A stretch of 64,000 nucleotides of DNA from Prorocentrum cordatum (Eukaryota; Sar; Dinophyceae; Prorocentrales; Prorocentraceae): assembly GCA_963575745.1 (NCBI GenBank), contig CAUYUJ010018704.1, forward strand, positions 265,896 to 329,895, written 5' to 3'. The notes beneath the pieces were generated by a model. That model ran no database searches. It saw nothing but the letters and a program-made list of their open reading frames with translations, and was not told where the DNA came from. A program made the translations under genes and the position numbers. Below, piece by piece: positions 44,825 to 55,592 of the stretch. The number at the start of each line of letters is the position of its first letter. Within the stretch, counting starts at the first letter, position 1.

Positions 44825-45110
44825 CTCCCTCCTCCTCTCCCTCTCTGTTCCCTCCCTCTCTCCCTCCCTCTCTCTACCCCCTCCTCCCTCCTCCCTCCTC
44901 CCTTTTCCCTCCTCCCTCCTCCCTCCTCCCTCCCTCCATCCCTCCTCCCTCCTCCCTCCCTCCCTCTCTCCCTCCCTCCTCCCTCCGCCTCCTCCCCTCC
45001 TCCCTCCCTCCCTCCCTCCCCCTCCCTCCCTCCCTCCTCCCTCCTCCCTCTTTGTTCCCTCCTCCCTCCTCCCTCCCTCCATCCTCCCTCCTCCCTCTCT
45101 CTACCCCCGG
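44825..45110. repeat. CCCTCCCTCCT-rich tract
   Basis: CCTCCCTCC and CTCCTCCC words repeat irregularly. The segment 45110-45700 is non-repetitive; an ATG at 45543 (MAQFAVEGSATESLPPPPP) leads into Pro/Ala/Gly-rich sequence that I could not assign. Confidence 0.8.
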
Positions 45111-45709
45111 GGACCTTCCCAGGGAGCTTGCTTTCGGGAGTCTTTTCGGTCAGGGTGTTTGCCTGCCCCGCGCTGCCGTGGGCGCGACATTATTGGAGAC
45201 AGGCGCCGCCTGCTGCCCTGCATCGGGGAGTTTTTCGTGTGCTGTGCATGCTGCGCCTGATGATGCGGGTTGGTGTTCCGCGCACGGGCCATCGGAATCG
45301 CATGCGCGTCGTGGGCGCTGGTCTTGCCGGACGTCGGAACGAAGTGCCGCATGCTCAGCCGTGCTGGACACTGCGATTGGAATCTTTCCCCCCCCCTTCC
45401 CACCCCTTCACAGCCGGCTGCAGTTCACTTCCTTGCATGGGAGGCTTCCCGAGAGGCACCGTTCCCTCAGACAGCAGGCGTGCAGCTCCCACGGCACACC
45501 CGTCAGCAGCATCTGTTGCCGCGGCCTGCCCTCATCTCCGCCATGGCTCAGTTTGCCGTCGAGGGGTCGGCCACCGAATCCCTCCCTCCCCCGCCTCCTG
45601 GTGCGCGTCCCGGTGGTGCTGCCGCTGCTGGCCGCCCAGGCGGCGTCGCCCTCGGAGCTGGAGCGGCTTCAAGGCCCGCGCGTTGCAGCGGGAGGGAGGG
45701 GGGGAGGTG

Positions 45710-46165
45710 AGGACTGTGGGATGGGGAGAGCTAGGGGTATGGAGGGAGGGTGGAGGGAGGAGGGATGGAAATGAGGAACGGAGGGATGAAGGGATGGAAG
45801 AGGAGGGGGAGGGATGTGGTAGGGAGCGAGGGGGGGGAGGGATGGAGGGAGGGAGGGAGGGAGGGAGGGAGGAGGGAGGAGGAGGGAGGGAGGAAGGGAG
45901 GGAGGGAGGGGAGAGGAGGCGGAGGAGGAGGAGGAGGAGTAGGAGATGAGGAAGGAGGAGGGGAGGGAGGTAGGAGGAGGAGGAGGAGAGGAAGGAGAAG
46001 GAGGTGGTAGGAGGAGGCCGATGAGGAGGAGAACGATGAGGGTAAAGTGGAGGAGCAGGAGGGCGGAGTCGTATCGAGGGAGGAGGAGGGACGAGGGACG
46101 AGGGAGGAGGAGGAGGAGGAGGAGGAGGAGGAGGAGGGGAGGAGGAGGAGGAGGAGGAAGAGGCG
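45710..46165. repeat. GGA/GGGA microsatellite
   Basis: GGAGGGAGGG and GGAGGA units dominate, complementary in type to the preceding pyrimidine tract. Confidence 0.9.
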
Positions 46166-46174
46166 GAGAGAGAA

Positions 46175-46435
46175 AGACCGCTCCGGCCGAAGCCCGCTCC
46201 GGCAAAACTGCTCTTGGAGAGACCGCTCCGACAGAACCGCTCCGGCAAACATCCGCTTCAGCAGATTTGCTCTGGCAGAAATCCGCTCTGGCAGAAGCCC
46301 ACTTCGGCAGAAGCTTGCTCTAGCAGCAGCAGAGCCCGCTCTGGCAGAGACCGCTTCGACAGAGACCACTCCGGCAGAATCCCGGTACGGCAGACGCCCG
46401 CTTTGGCAGAAGCTTGGTTCGGCAGCAGCGTTTCT
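46175..46435 (+). repeat. ~21-bp tandem repeat (CGCTCTGGCAGAA type)
   Basis: About twelve degenerate units of CCGCTC(C/T)GGCAGA with short spacers. Confidence 0.8.
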
Positions 46436-46599
46436 TTTCTCTACTTGTTGCTACTGGTCTCCCTCCTGCTACTCTCCTTCATTCCTCACGCACTCTTCCT
46501 GCATTCCCATTCCTTACGAGTAACTCCTCCCTGTCGCGCCCCGAGGCTGGTAAAGGGCGGGCCGGGCGTTTGGTCTGATATTTCATTTTTACTCGTGAT

Positions 46600-47210
46600 C
46601 AAGAAGTTTGAAATCTGCAAGAGCTTCACGGATGGAGGGCGGGGGGTTTTCAACATGTGGCTCTTGCCTTCGCGCCGCGCACATCTTTTTAAAGCCTTTG
46701 CACGAGCTTCACGGGTTGAGGGTGGGCGGTTTTCAAAATGTGGCTCTCGCCTCAGCGCCACGCACATTCGCCTTACCATTATGCAAGTGCTTCGCGGATG
46801 GAGGGCGGTTTTCGAAAGTGTGGCCCTCGCCCCAGCGCCGCGCACACTCGCATGACAATTGTTCAAGTGTTTCGACTGATTGAGGGCGGTTCCTTTTCAA
46901 CATGGGGCTCTAGCCTGATCGGCATCTTTTCAACATCTCGCTCTCGCCTCAGCGCCGCGCGCACTCGTTTTTGAACACTTGCGAGAGTTCCACGGACTCC
47001 CATGGTTAGCCTACCAGACATGGTGCTTTGGAAGGATTCAGGAATGTTAGCGCGCAGCAAACAGTTACGTTGATTCGCTGTGTGCAGTCCCAGGAATGGT
47101 GTTCTGGAGCGGCTCAGGCTGGTCAAGACGCGAAAGTCAGGTTGGTTCGTAGTGTTGACGTTCTGAGATTGGTGTTTTGGCACGCTTCAGGATCTTCAAC
47201 GGTTGTCTCC
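46600..47210 (+). repeat. ~80-bp repeat cluster, plus orientation
   Basis: Four to five units with GGATGGAGGGCGG, TTTTCAA-ATGTGGCTCTCGCC and AGCGCCGCGCACA, followed by two units built on CCCAGGAATGGTGTTCTGG and GTTGACGTTCTGAGATTGG-like blocks. The same order occurs inverted at 50470-50960. Confidence 0.78.
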
Positions 47211-47479
47211 CAACGGGACACTTCCCTCAGTGGACATGAATCCTTGTGGGTGCCTGTGTAGAGGGAGGCTTTCTTCCAACATCGTTGATGAGTCTTGGGT
47301 TTACACTGGTCCTCCTCCTCATTCTCATCCCGCCCTCTCTCATCCTTCGTCACTGCGAATCCGCCTCATCCCTCACACTTTCCTCCCTCATCAATCATCC
47401 CTCCCTCCCTCATGCCTCATCCTTTTCTCCTTCATCTCTGCTATTTCCCCTCATCCTTCCCTCCCGCTTTTCCCGTCTC

Positions 47480-47551
47480 CCTCCTGCCGTCGCCGTCGCC
47501 GCCGTCGCCGTCGCCGTCGTCGCAATCGTCTCCACCGCCGCCGCCGCCGCA

Positions 47552-47625
<74 letters not shown>

Positions 47626-47626
47626 G

Positions 47627-47699
<73 letters not shown>

Positions 47700-47722
47700 G
47701 CGTCGTCGTCGTCGTCGTCGCG
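47480..47722. repeat. CGT/GTC microsatellite
   Basis: About 70 CGT triplets with few interruptions after a CCGTCG lead-in. Confidence 0.95.
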
Positions 47723-47754
47723 CCAGCTCGGCCCAGGCGCGCCCACGTTCCCGC

Positions 47755-48440
47755 GAGCCCGCGCCAGGAGGTGTCCGCATATTGGGGTTCGCGCGTACTC
47801 TCTCGAGTGTGCGCCGCACTTGCATGCCCCGCCCGCCCGGCCCAGCCTGCCCTTTTAGGGTCCGCCCGCCCGGCCCGACCCGCCCGTTCTGGTGCGCCTG
47901 GCCGGATCGACCCGCCCGTGAGGTTGCGCCCGCGTGGCCCGACTCGCCCTCCATCTTTCGCCCGCCCAGCCCGACCCGCCCGTGAGGGCTCACGCGTGCT
48001 CGTTCGAGTGTGCACCACACTTGGATATCCCGCCCGCCTGGCCCGATCCGCCCATTAGGGTGCGCCCGCCCGACCTGCCCCCTCCGGCAGGGTCCCGCTT
48101 CCCACCCGATTCGCCCGTGAAGTTTCGTGTGTGCTTAATCGAGTACACACGACGCTTTAATGTTCCGCCCGCCCGACCCGACCCGCCCGCCAGCCAGGAT
48201 GCGCCCGCCCGACCCGCCTTGCCCATTACGGTGCGCCCGCCCGGCGCGCCCCGTATGTTAGGGTTCACGCGTGAGTGTGCACCACATTTTAATGTTCCGC
48301 CCGCCCGACCCGACTGTTAGGGTCAGCCGGCCCGACCCGACCCGCCCGGTAGGGTTCGTGCGTGCTTGCTCGATCGCTTATCGCATTTTAGTGTCCCGCC
48401 CGCCCGTCCCGATCCGCCCGTTGGGGTCCGCCCGCTTGAC
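47755..48440 (+). repeat. Degenerate CCGCCCGCCCGACCC repeats
   Basis: CCGCCCGCCCGACCCGACC words are interspersed with GTGTGCACCACATTT-like and TTAGGGTTCGCGCGT-like blocks in repeated order, giving larger irregular units of about 100-150 bp. Confidence 0.75.
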
Positions 48441-48663
48441 TATGCGGTCGAGTGCATGGCGCAGCATGCTCGGGCACGGGTCGACGACGTTGGCTGTGCT
48501 TCGCGCTCGGCGCGCCGCAGTCGCGCCTGTCACTGGCGAGGGACACTGGCAGTGCACCCCAGCAGAAGGAGGAAGAGGAGGAGGAGGAGGAAGAAGAGGA
48601 GGAAGAATAGAAGGAGGAGGAGGGGGAGGTCGCGCTTGGAGAGATCGCCCACCCAGACTTTTT

Positions 48664-48900
48664 CCCAACCATCCTGTGGTGTTGGGTCCTCGTTTTGAAG
48701 AGACGTCGCCCCGCGTTCCTCCTCCTCCTTCCTCCTCCTCCCCCTCCTCCCCTCTCCTCCCCCTCTCACACCCATTCGGGCACACCCCTCACACGTTTCG
48801 TGGCCCCATAGGGAGCTCCACCGAAGGCCCCAGTGGCTGCGCCCGCATGCGGTTCCACCCCCCATTCTGGCACACCCCTCAAACGTTTCGTGGCCCCATA
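48664..48900 (+). repeat. Boundary motif, CTCC leader and start of a second 77-bp array
   Basis: CCCAACCATCCTGTGGTGTT and GGGTCCTCGTTTTGAAGAG at 48664-48702 lead to a pyrimidine tract, then two 77-bp-family units (CGTTTCGTGGCCCCATA at 48795 and again at 48884). The array runs into the assembly gap. Confidence 0.82.
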
Positions 48901-49000
48901 NNNNNNNNNNNNNNNNNNNNNNNNNNNNNNNNNNNNNNNNNNNNNNNNNNNNNNNNNNNNNNNNNNNNNNNNNNNNNNNNNNNNNNNNNNNNNNNNNNNN
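48901..49000. other. Assembly gap of 100 N
   Basis: Exactly 100 N, a conventional placeholder, so the true length is unknown. It interrupts the second 77-bp array and is followed directly by GGA repeats. Confidence 0.99.
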
Positions 49001-49069
49001 GGAGGAGCAGGAGGAGGAGGAGGAGGAGGATGAGGAGGAGGAGGAGGAGGATGGGAGGAGGATGGGATG

Positions 49070-49146
<77 letters not shown>

Positions 49147-49550
49147 CTGAGGAGGAGGAGGAGGAGGAAGAGGAGGAGGATGTGGCGAGGGGGAGGAGTA
49201 TGATGAGGAGGAGAGTGAGGAGGAGGCTCGCAGGAGGAGGAGGAGGAGGAGGAGGAGAGGAGGAGGAGGAGGAGGAGAGGAGGAGGAGGGGAGACGAGCG
49301 GATCGACAGAGGAGGAGGGATCGAGGAGGAGGGAGGGAGGGATGGAGGAGGAGGAGAGGAGGAGGAGGAGGGGAGGAGGAGGAGGAGGAGGAGAGCAGGA
49401 GGAGGGGAGGACGAGGAGGAGCGACAGAGGAGGAGGGATGGAGGTGGAGGAGGAGGAGGAGGAGGAGGAGGAGGAATCGAGGAATGGAGGAATGGAGGAG
49501 GGATGGAGGAGGAGGGATGGAGGAGGAGGACCTGGAGACGGGGGCAGGGG
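49001..49550. repeat. GGA and GAT microsatellites
   Basis: GGA triplets with a pure GAT/ATG run at 49070-49146. Acidic and basic runs in every frame are artefacts. Confidence 0.93.
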
Positions 49551-49551
49551 A

Positions 49552-49660
49552 GCCGCCAGGGGCCCTGGCCGCCGAGCGGGCGCGCGCCGGCGCGCTGCGC
49601 AGCGAGCTGGGCGGGCTGGAGGCGGAGCTGGAGGAGGCCCGTGCTCCCGGCGGGAGGACG
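49552..49660 (+). CDS. Possible coiled-coil exon, unassigned
   Basis: One plus-strand frame reads ALAAERARAGALRSELGGLE followed by AELEEARA, a heptad-like helix unlike the surrounding repeats. Boundaries, start and partner exons are not visible, and chance translation of GC-rich DNA is possible. Confidence 0.25.
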
Positions 49661-49734
49661 GGGGCAGGAGCAGGCCAGCGGGAAGAGGCAGGAGGGGGCA
49701 GGAATCGAAGAGGGAAGAGCGGCATAAACAGAAG

Positions 49735-49874
49735 CTTTTGGCGCTCCGCGCGGATTTCTTGGATCTGCGCTTGGCTCTCCTCCCCCCCCCCGGAGGCGCC
49801 GCCCCTGGCGCGCGGAGCGCGCCAGGGAGGGGGGTCCGGCGCAGACTCAAGAAATCCTCACGGAGCTCCAAAAG
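49735..49874. mobile_element. 140-bp fold-back element
   Basis: The 36-bp arms 49735-49770 and 49839-49874 are complementary at 31 positions (CTTTTGG, GCTCCG, GGATTTCTTG and TCTGCGC in both). The interior also contains GGCGCGCGGAGCGCGCC, giving an almost continuous hairpin. Confidence 0.75.
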
Positions 49875-50149
49875 TTTACGTTCATGTCGTTTTTTGTTCC
49901 TCTGGGGAAGAGGAGGAGCAGGAGGAGGCAGGAGGGAGGGAGGGGTTCGAGCCCTGCAAGGCCCGATTCGAAGTCCCTGTCGCTTTTTTTGTCTACTCCT
50001 ACTCGGCCGCCAGAGCGCGGAGGGCCCAAACAGGGCGAGCCCTCACGAAACACGAGGCGAGGGCCCTCGTCCCTGCGGTCCGCGTCCAATGGCGGCGCTA
50101 GCGCGCGCGAAGGCGGCGCGGCGAGACCGAGCGCCTCGGCCACGCGCGG

Positions 50150-50372
50150 GGGAGGTAGGGAGGGAGGGAGGGAGGGAGGGAGGGAGGGAGGGAGGGAGGG
50201 AGGGAGGGAGGGAGGGAGGGAGGGAGGAGGGGGAGGAGGAGGAGGAGGAGGAGGAGGAGGAGGAGGAGGAGGAGGGGAGGAGGAGGAGGAGGAGGAGGAG
50301 GAGGAGGAGGAGGAGGAGGAGCAGGAGGAGGAGGAGGAGGAGGAGGAGGAGGAGGAGGAGGAGGAGGAGCTT
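50150..50372. repeat. GGGA then GGA microsatellite
   Basis: About 18 GGGA tetramers to 50226, then GGA triplets to 50368. No gene is recognised at 49880-50150. Confidence 0.95.
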
Positions 50373-50469
50373 GAGGATGGTTTGTAGTGTAAGCCCAAGG
50401 GCACCAACGGTGTTGCAAACAACCCTCCCTCCATGTACCCTCTTCATATAGGTCCTTGCGCGACCTTGT

Positions 50470-50960
50470 TGTCATTTCGGGAAGCGTCCTGCTGGGCCGA
50501 AACGCAATACCTAGTATTACAACGCCAAGAATGAACGTGACTGCTGCGTCCTAACAGTGCTGCCAAGTTGTGTCAGAAAAGGATTCCTTGGACTGCAACG
50601 CCGCGAATGAACGTGACTGTCGCCGTACCAAAGCACCGTTCCTGGGACGTCACCAATAAGACTATTTGAAATGATTGCTCATGTGTATCGCGGATTTTCT
50701 CGGAGCGGAGGCGAAAACCACATTTCCAAAAGGAGCCGACAACTGGGCGCGGCGTTGAGGCGAGGGCCACACTTTGAAAATGGCCCGCCCTTCATCTTTG
50801 AAGGTGCTGCAGACTTTTCAGGTGGGTTTGCTTGGCGTTAGGGCGGGAGCCACATTTCCAAACGGAGCCGCCCTCCTGGTGCAAACTTATAAGACGAATG
50901 TGCGCGGCGCTTGCTTGTCAGGCGAGAGCTTCTGCATTTCTCAAAAGGTTTTCCAGCGAT
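50470..50960 (-). repeat. ~80-bp repeat cluster, inverted partner of 46600-47210
   Basis: On the minus strand it reads CCCAGGAACGGTGCTTTGG, TTGAAAATGTGGCCC-like and GCGCCGCGCACATTC-like blocks in the order seen at 46600-47210. The two clusters therefore form an inverted pair about 3.3 kb apart. Confidence 0.65.
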
Positions 50961-51043
50961 CACAGCCTCACGATGGCTGTTGTAGCGGGAGCCTTGTGGC
51001 TTCGCGTTAGGAGGTTTCCCCTCGGCTCCCAGGAAGACCAGTT

Positions 51044-52380
51044 ATGTACTCGGTGCAGAAGTGCCCAGCAACTCTCATGTATTGCGGGTGTCTTTGCGAT
51101 GCCAGGGCCCCGACAATCGTTTCAAGAGTGACTGTTTGGTTCCTCAGGCCGTGGTTGGCGCGGAGGCCTCCCCGGGGCTGCGTGTGGCTCAGAGGCGTCA
51201 CGCCCTCGGGACTCACGCACCCCGTTTCTTCAAACGGAAGCGGCGCGTACCTTCCTGTTTCACTGTGTGAGCGCTCTCTCGAGGAGTGCTGTGTGCCTGG
51301 CGAAGCCGCCGTCATGTTTGGCGCTGGGTCGGGCGGGCGCTTCTCTTCGGACCCTCGTCGTCGACGGTGCGGTGTGGGTGCAGCTGTTAGCCGTCGCCAG
51401 CGCTTGGAGGTCCTTGGAGGAGTCTCTGGTGGCCTGGCTGGCCGCATTCGGGCTGTGCCCAGATCTAAGTTCACCGCCTTTGCGTTAGCCCTCGGAAATG
51501 TCCAAGGGCACCATCTGTCCCGTAACGGATCACCGCTCGCTGTCTGCCGGTTGGGAGCGGTGGAGGCTTCTGGGTTGCGACGGGCGCGGGGCCGGGCTCT
51601 TTGGCTACGCGTCAGCGCATCAGGAGGGCTCTTCGGAGCCGAGGCGAAGGTGGAGTCTCAGTTGTTTGGGCTCCCCCGCACGCTGAGCCAGTGCTCCTCG
51701 GACCGGGAGAGGCCTCTTGCCGCGGGCAACGCCGGGCTGATTCTGCAGCCGGCGAGACTGCGGGGCGCAGTAGGATCCCAGGCCTGGTCGATGGTGCTCC
51801 GCCAGCGGACCAGCGGGACACTGCGGCGGCCTTGGCCAAGAGGAAAGCCCACAGCGCCCTTGCTGACGCGGCGGCGGCCGATCACATTAAGGCTAAGGAT
51901 TCCTCGGAGGTCCCCGAGAAAGCCCGCTTGGGGACCAGGAGGGACAGAGCCGCCCGCGTTAGCGCCCACAGTATTTCCAAGTGTGGCAAGCGCTACACAT
52001 GTCCCAGGTGTGGCGACCTCTCTAGCAGGGGCAAGCTCCTGGATGTTTGCTCCTCCGATTGTGTCTCCGACGCGGCCCAGAAGTGGCCCGAAGACGTCGT
52101 CTCGGTTCCTGGTCCAGTGGAGGTTTGTGGTCTCGCGCTCAAAGAGTCCCATCGGCTCGGGTTCTGGGATCGTCTTAGCTTGTATTTTTGCCACCACCCC
52201 TGCGGTCGTACAGGTACCCTTGACTGTCGTCTGCTTGCTGCTGAATATTCCAACCCTTCCAAGAAGGGCCGTGACAACTTGGCTTATGTCGGGCCTGTCC
52301 CCCTACAGGGGGACTCTCGACGACAAATAAGAAATACCCCCAAAATGCCCCAAAAAGGCCAACACATATTCCCAAAATAG
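51044..52380 (+). CDS. Unrecognised open region with a Cys-rich segment
   Basis: Two overlapping plus-strand frames are open (51044-52330 and 51601-52380). The second contains KRYTCPRCGDLSSRGKLLDV followed by CSSDC, a C-x2-C-x12-C-x3-C pattern that could bind zinc, and a helical ADAAAADHIKAKDSSEVPEK segment before it. Similar Cys clusters occur in retroelement proteins, but no polymerase or nuclease motif is visible. The 3' end of both frames lies inside the MITE at 52291-52468, so the natural end has been replaced or the frame is fortuitous. Confidence 0.3.
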
Positions 52381-52468
52381 TCCCCACACTATGTTTGGTC
52401 TATGTTTTGATTATGTTGGGGGTATTTTTTATTTTTCGTCGAAAATCCCCCTGTAGGGGGACAGGCCC
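52291..52468. mobile_element. 178-bp MITE with ~51-bp terminal inverted repeats
   Basis: Both ends read GGGCCTGTCCCCCTACAGGG inward and continue through TCGACGA, AAATAA and AATACCCCC; 47 of 51 positions agree. Each arm also contains a TCCCCCT-AC-AGGGGGA mini-hairpin. No target-site duplication is evident in the adjacent 8 bp. It is non-coding. Confidence 0.88.
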
Positions 52469-52715
52469 ACCTTGCTGTCTACTTTCCGATGTGTCTTCTT
52501 ATCTCTGTCCTCTCACTCTGACCCTGGTCGCACGGGACCCGGACGAACTCGGTCATCCGCGAACGGTACCGTGACAGGGCCAGGAAAGCGGGTGCCCAGG
52601 AACGGGGCCGCCCGCCAACGTCGGCCCAGAATCCGGGGCCGCGAGCCTTGGAATCCGGCCGCCCACCGAAATCGGCCCCGCAGTTTTCGCATATTCTTCC
52701 ACTCTGGGCCTCCTA

Positions 52716-52905
52716 GGAGTAGATGGGGTCGGAGGATCGCGCCGCATCGCCGATGCATCGCAGATGCGGCTCGATGTAAAGCCCGTGTTGCTCCACGCCG
52801 ACATCGCCGATGCATCGCCGACGTCGCCGATGCATCGACGTTGCATCGCCGATACATCAGCGATGCATTGGCGATGCGGCGCGATCCTCCGACACCATCT
52901 ACTCC
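52716..52905. mobile_element. 190-bp fold-back element with 46-bp arms
   Basis: Arms 52716-52761 and 52860-52905 are complementary at 44 of 46 positions (GGAGTAGATGG, GGAGGATCGCGCCGCATCGC). The 98-bp loop repeats GCCGATGCATCG, itself palindromic. Confidence 0.88.
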
Positions 52906-53089
52906 GACCCCATCTGGGAGGCCTATATTCAGTCTCGGTTAGGATCTCTTCGGTGCAAGCATTGGTTTGGGAACGAGTCTCTGTTCTAGTTGTTTCTTTC
53001 TACTCCCTCTTGCTCTGTGTCTCTCTCCATCTCTCTCTCTCTCTCGATATTCCTTCTTCCTTTTCTCCCTCTCTCTCTCTCTAGTTTTT

Positions 53090-54643
53090 ACCTAACAGCG
53101 AAGACTGATAGGTTTCTAGTGGTGTCAAAAGAGAGCATCTGATGACTCAGAAGGGAGGTCTGGGCGGCATCCGGACAGCGAGGGCCGGGCTCAGGGCCGG
53201 GCTCGTTCTAAGCAAACAGTCACACACTTCGTGCTCTTCGACCTCCCAGAACTCCATTCCGGGGCCACATTTTGAATGCCCGAAGCCAACTGTAGGCCAC
53301 TTCGTGCTCTATGACTTCCCAGAACTCCATTCCCGGGCCACATTTTGGATGCCCAGAGCCAAGTGTAAGCCACTTCGTGTTCTTCGAGTTCCCAGAACTC
53401 CATTCCCGGGCCACATTTTGAATGCCCGGAGCCAACTGTAGGCCACTTCGTGCTCTTCGAGTTCCAAACTCTATTCCCGGGCCACATTTTGAATGCCCGG
53501 AGCCAACTGTAGGCCACTTCGTGCTCTTCGAGTTCCCAAAATTCCATCCCTAGGCATGATCTTGAATGCCCGGAGCCAACTGTAGGCCACTTCGTGGTTT
53601 TCGAGTTCCCAGAATTCCATTCCTGGGCATGCTTTTGAATGCCCAGAGCCAACTGCAGGCCACTTCGTGTTCTTCGAGTTCCCGGAACTCCATTCCCGGG
53701 CCACATTTTGAATGCTGAGGCAGGCTGAGGCTGAGGCTGAGGCAAGCTGAGGCTGAGGCAGGCTGAGGCTGAGGCCGAGGCTGAAGGCAGACTGAGGCTC
53801 AGGCTGAAGCAGGCTGAGGCTGAGGCTGAGGCTGAAGGCAGGCTGATGCTGAGGCAGGCTGAGGCTGAGGCTCAGGCTGATGCAGGCTGAGGCTGAGGCA
53901 GGCTGAGGCTGAGGCCGAGGCTGAAGGCAGACTGAGGCCGAGGCTGAAGCAGGCTGAGGCTGAGGCTGAGGCAGGCTGAGGCTGAGGCTGAGGCAGGCTG
54001 ATGCTGAGGCAGGCTGAGGCTGAGGCTGAGGCTGCAGGCTGAGGCTTAGGCAGGAGGCTGAGGCAGGAGGCTGAGGCTGAGGCTGAGGCTGAGGCTGAGG
54101 CTGAGGCTGAGGCTGAGGCAGGCTGAGGCTGAGGCCGAGGCTGAAGGCAGACTGAGGCTGAGGCTGAAGCAGGCTGAGGCTGAGGCTGAGGCAGCTGAGG
54201 CTGAGGCAGGCTGAGGCTGAGGCTGAGGCTGAAGGCAGACTGAGGCTGAGGCTGAAGCAGGCTGAGGCTGAGGCTGAGGCAGGCTGAGGCTGAGGCAGGC
54301 TGAGGCTGAGGCTGAGGCAGGCTGAGCTGAGGCTGAGGCTGAGGCTGAGGCTGCAGGCTGAGGCTGAGGCAGGCTGAGGCTGAGGCCGAGGCTGAAGGCA
54401 GACCGAGGCTGAGGCTGAAGCAGGCTGAGGCTGAGGCTGAGGCAGGCTGAGGCTGAGTCTGAGGCAGGCTGAGGCTGAGGCTGTGACTGCGACTGCCGTC
54501 GCCACTGCGACTTTCATCGCGAATGCGACTGCGACTGCGAGAACAGCATAATTCTACAACTGGATTCTCATGTGAATCTTAAGGGGAATGCTTCCAGATA
54601 TGCTCCTACACATCGCTGTTAGGTTGCTTTGCCGGGATAATTT
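53090..54643 (+). repeat. Composite repeat copy C, uninterrupted (empty target site)
   Basis: It starts ACCTAACAGCG (53090-53100) and continues GACTGATAGGTTTCTAGT with no insertion at TA 53109-53110. Seven 73-bp-type units occupy about 53224-53714, a long GCTGAG block 53715-54482, and the conserved tail ends GGGATAATTT near 54643. Confidence 0.92.
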
Positions 54644-54959
54644 TGTTTTGTGTCTCTCTCTCTAACCCCTTTCTTTTATCCCTGTCCCTTTGCTACCCCT
54701 CTCTATCTTTACGCATTCCACTCTACGTTGTTTCCCTTTCTCTCTTTCTCCCTTGTTGTAATCAGTCTTCTCGAGTTTGGCACCCGTGCGGCTCTTGCCG
54801 TCATCACTGGTGAGGGGTGCGCGCGTGCGAATTAGATCATCGTGGACATTCCGCGGCGCAGACTACTTGTAATCAGGTCGACGTATTGGCGCACAGGTGC
54901 AGCACTGCAGTCCGAGGGCGGCGGCGACGAGGCCGACGACGACGGCGAAACCGACAACG

Positions 54960-54978
54960 GCGGCGGAGGCTTTGACGA

Positions 54979-55022
<44 letters not shown>

Positions 55023-55095
55023 TCGACTTCGCCGCCGCCCGCGACGGCGGCTTTGACGACACCGACGGCGTTCACGACGGCGACGAGGGCGGCGT

Positions 55096-55130
<35 letters not shown>

Positions 55131-55365
55131 GCGGCGGCGACGACGGCGACGACCGCGACGATAGGGCGGCGACCGGGGAGCCTAGGCCCGAGCCGAGTGC
55201 CAGCAGCTGCGCCACCTCGCGGCGGCGCAGGCCGTGGTCGCAGCCCCGCGGCCCGGCTTTTGCTCCTCGTCCTACCCCTCCTCCTCCTCCTCCTCCTCCT
55301 CCTCTTCCTCCTCCTCCTCCTCCCCCTCCTCCTCCTCCTCCTCCTCCTCCTCCTATACGCGTGGG
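54960..55365. repeat. GAC/GGC triplets then CTC microsatellite
   Basis: GAC-rich triplets at 54965-55160 and CTC triplets at 55270-55360 are separated by GC-rich sequence. Poly-Asp frames here are not accepted as genes. A fold-back of CCCTATCCCTG (55497-55507) with AGGGATAGGGATACG (55608-55622) follows. Confidence 0.85.
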
Positions 55366-55592
55366 CATACCTCCCCGACGGGGGTCCCCCCCCCCCCCCC
55401 CGACGAGGGATGCCCCCCCGACGGGGATACCCCCCCGACGGGCCCTTCGGTTGCAAGTCACGGGGTGCCTGGTATATTCTTACTAGTTTGAAACATATCC
55501 CTATCCCTGTGTTCGACATCACCTCACCTCGATGCCGACCTTAAGGATTCCCTCAGTTCATGGGGGCGTATCCCTAAGATGGTCCTCGCTTT

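Noticed and set aside
54842-55544. Poly-Asp/Thr/Val frames of more than 200 codons
   Set aside because: They come from GAC triplets and are open in several frames on both strands.
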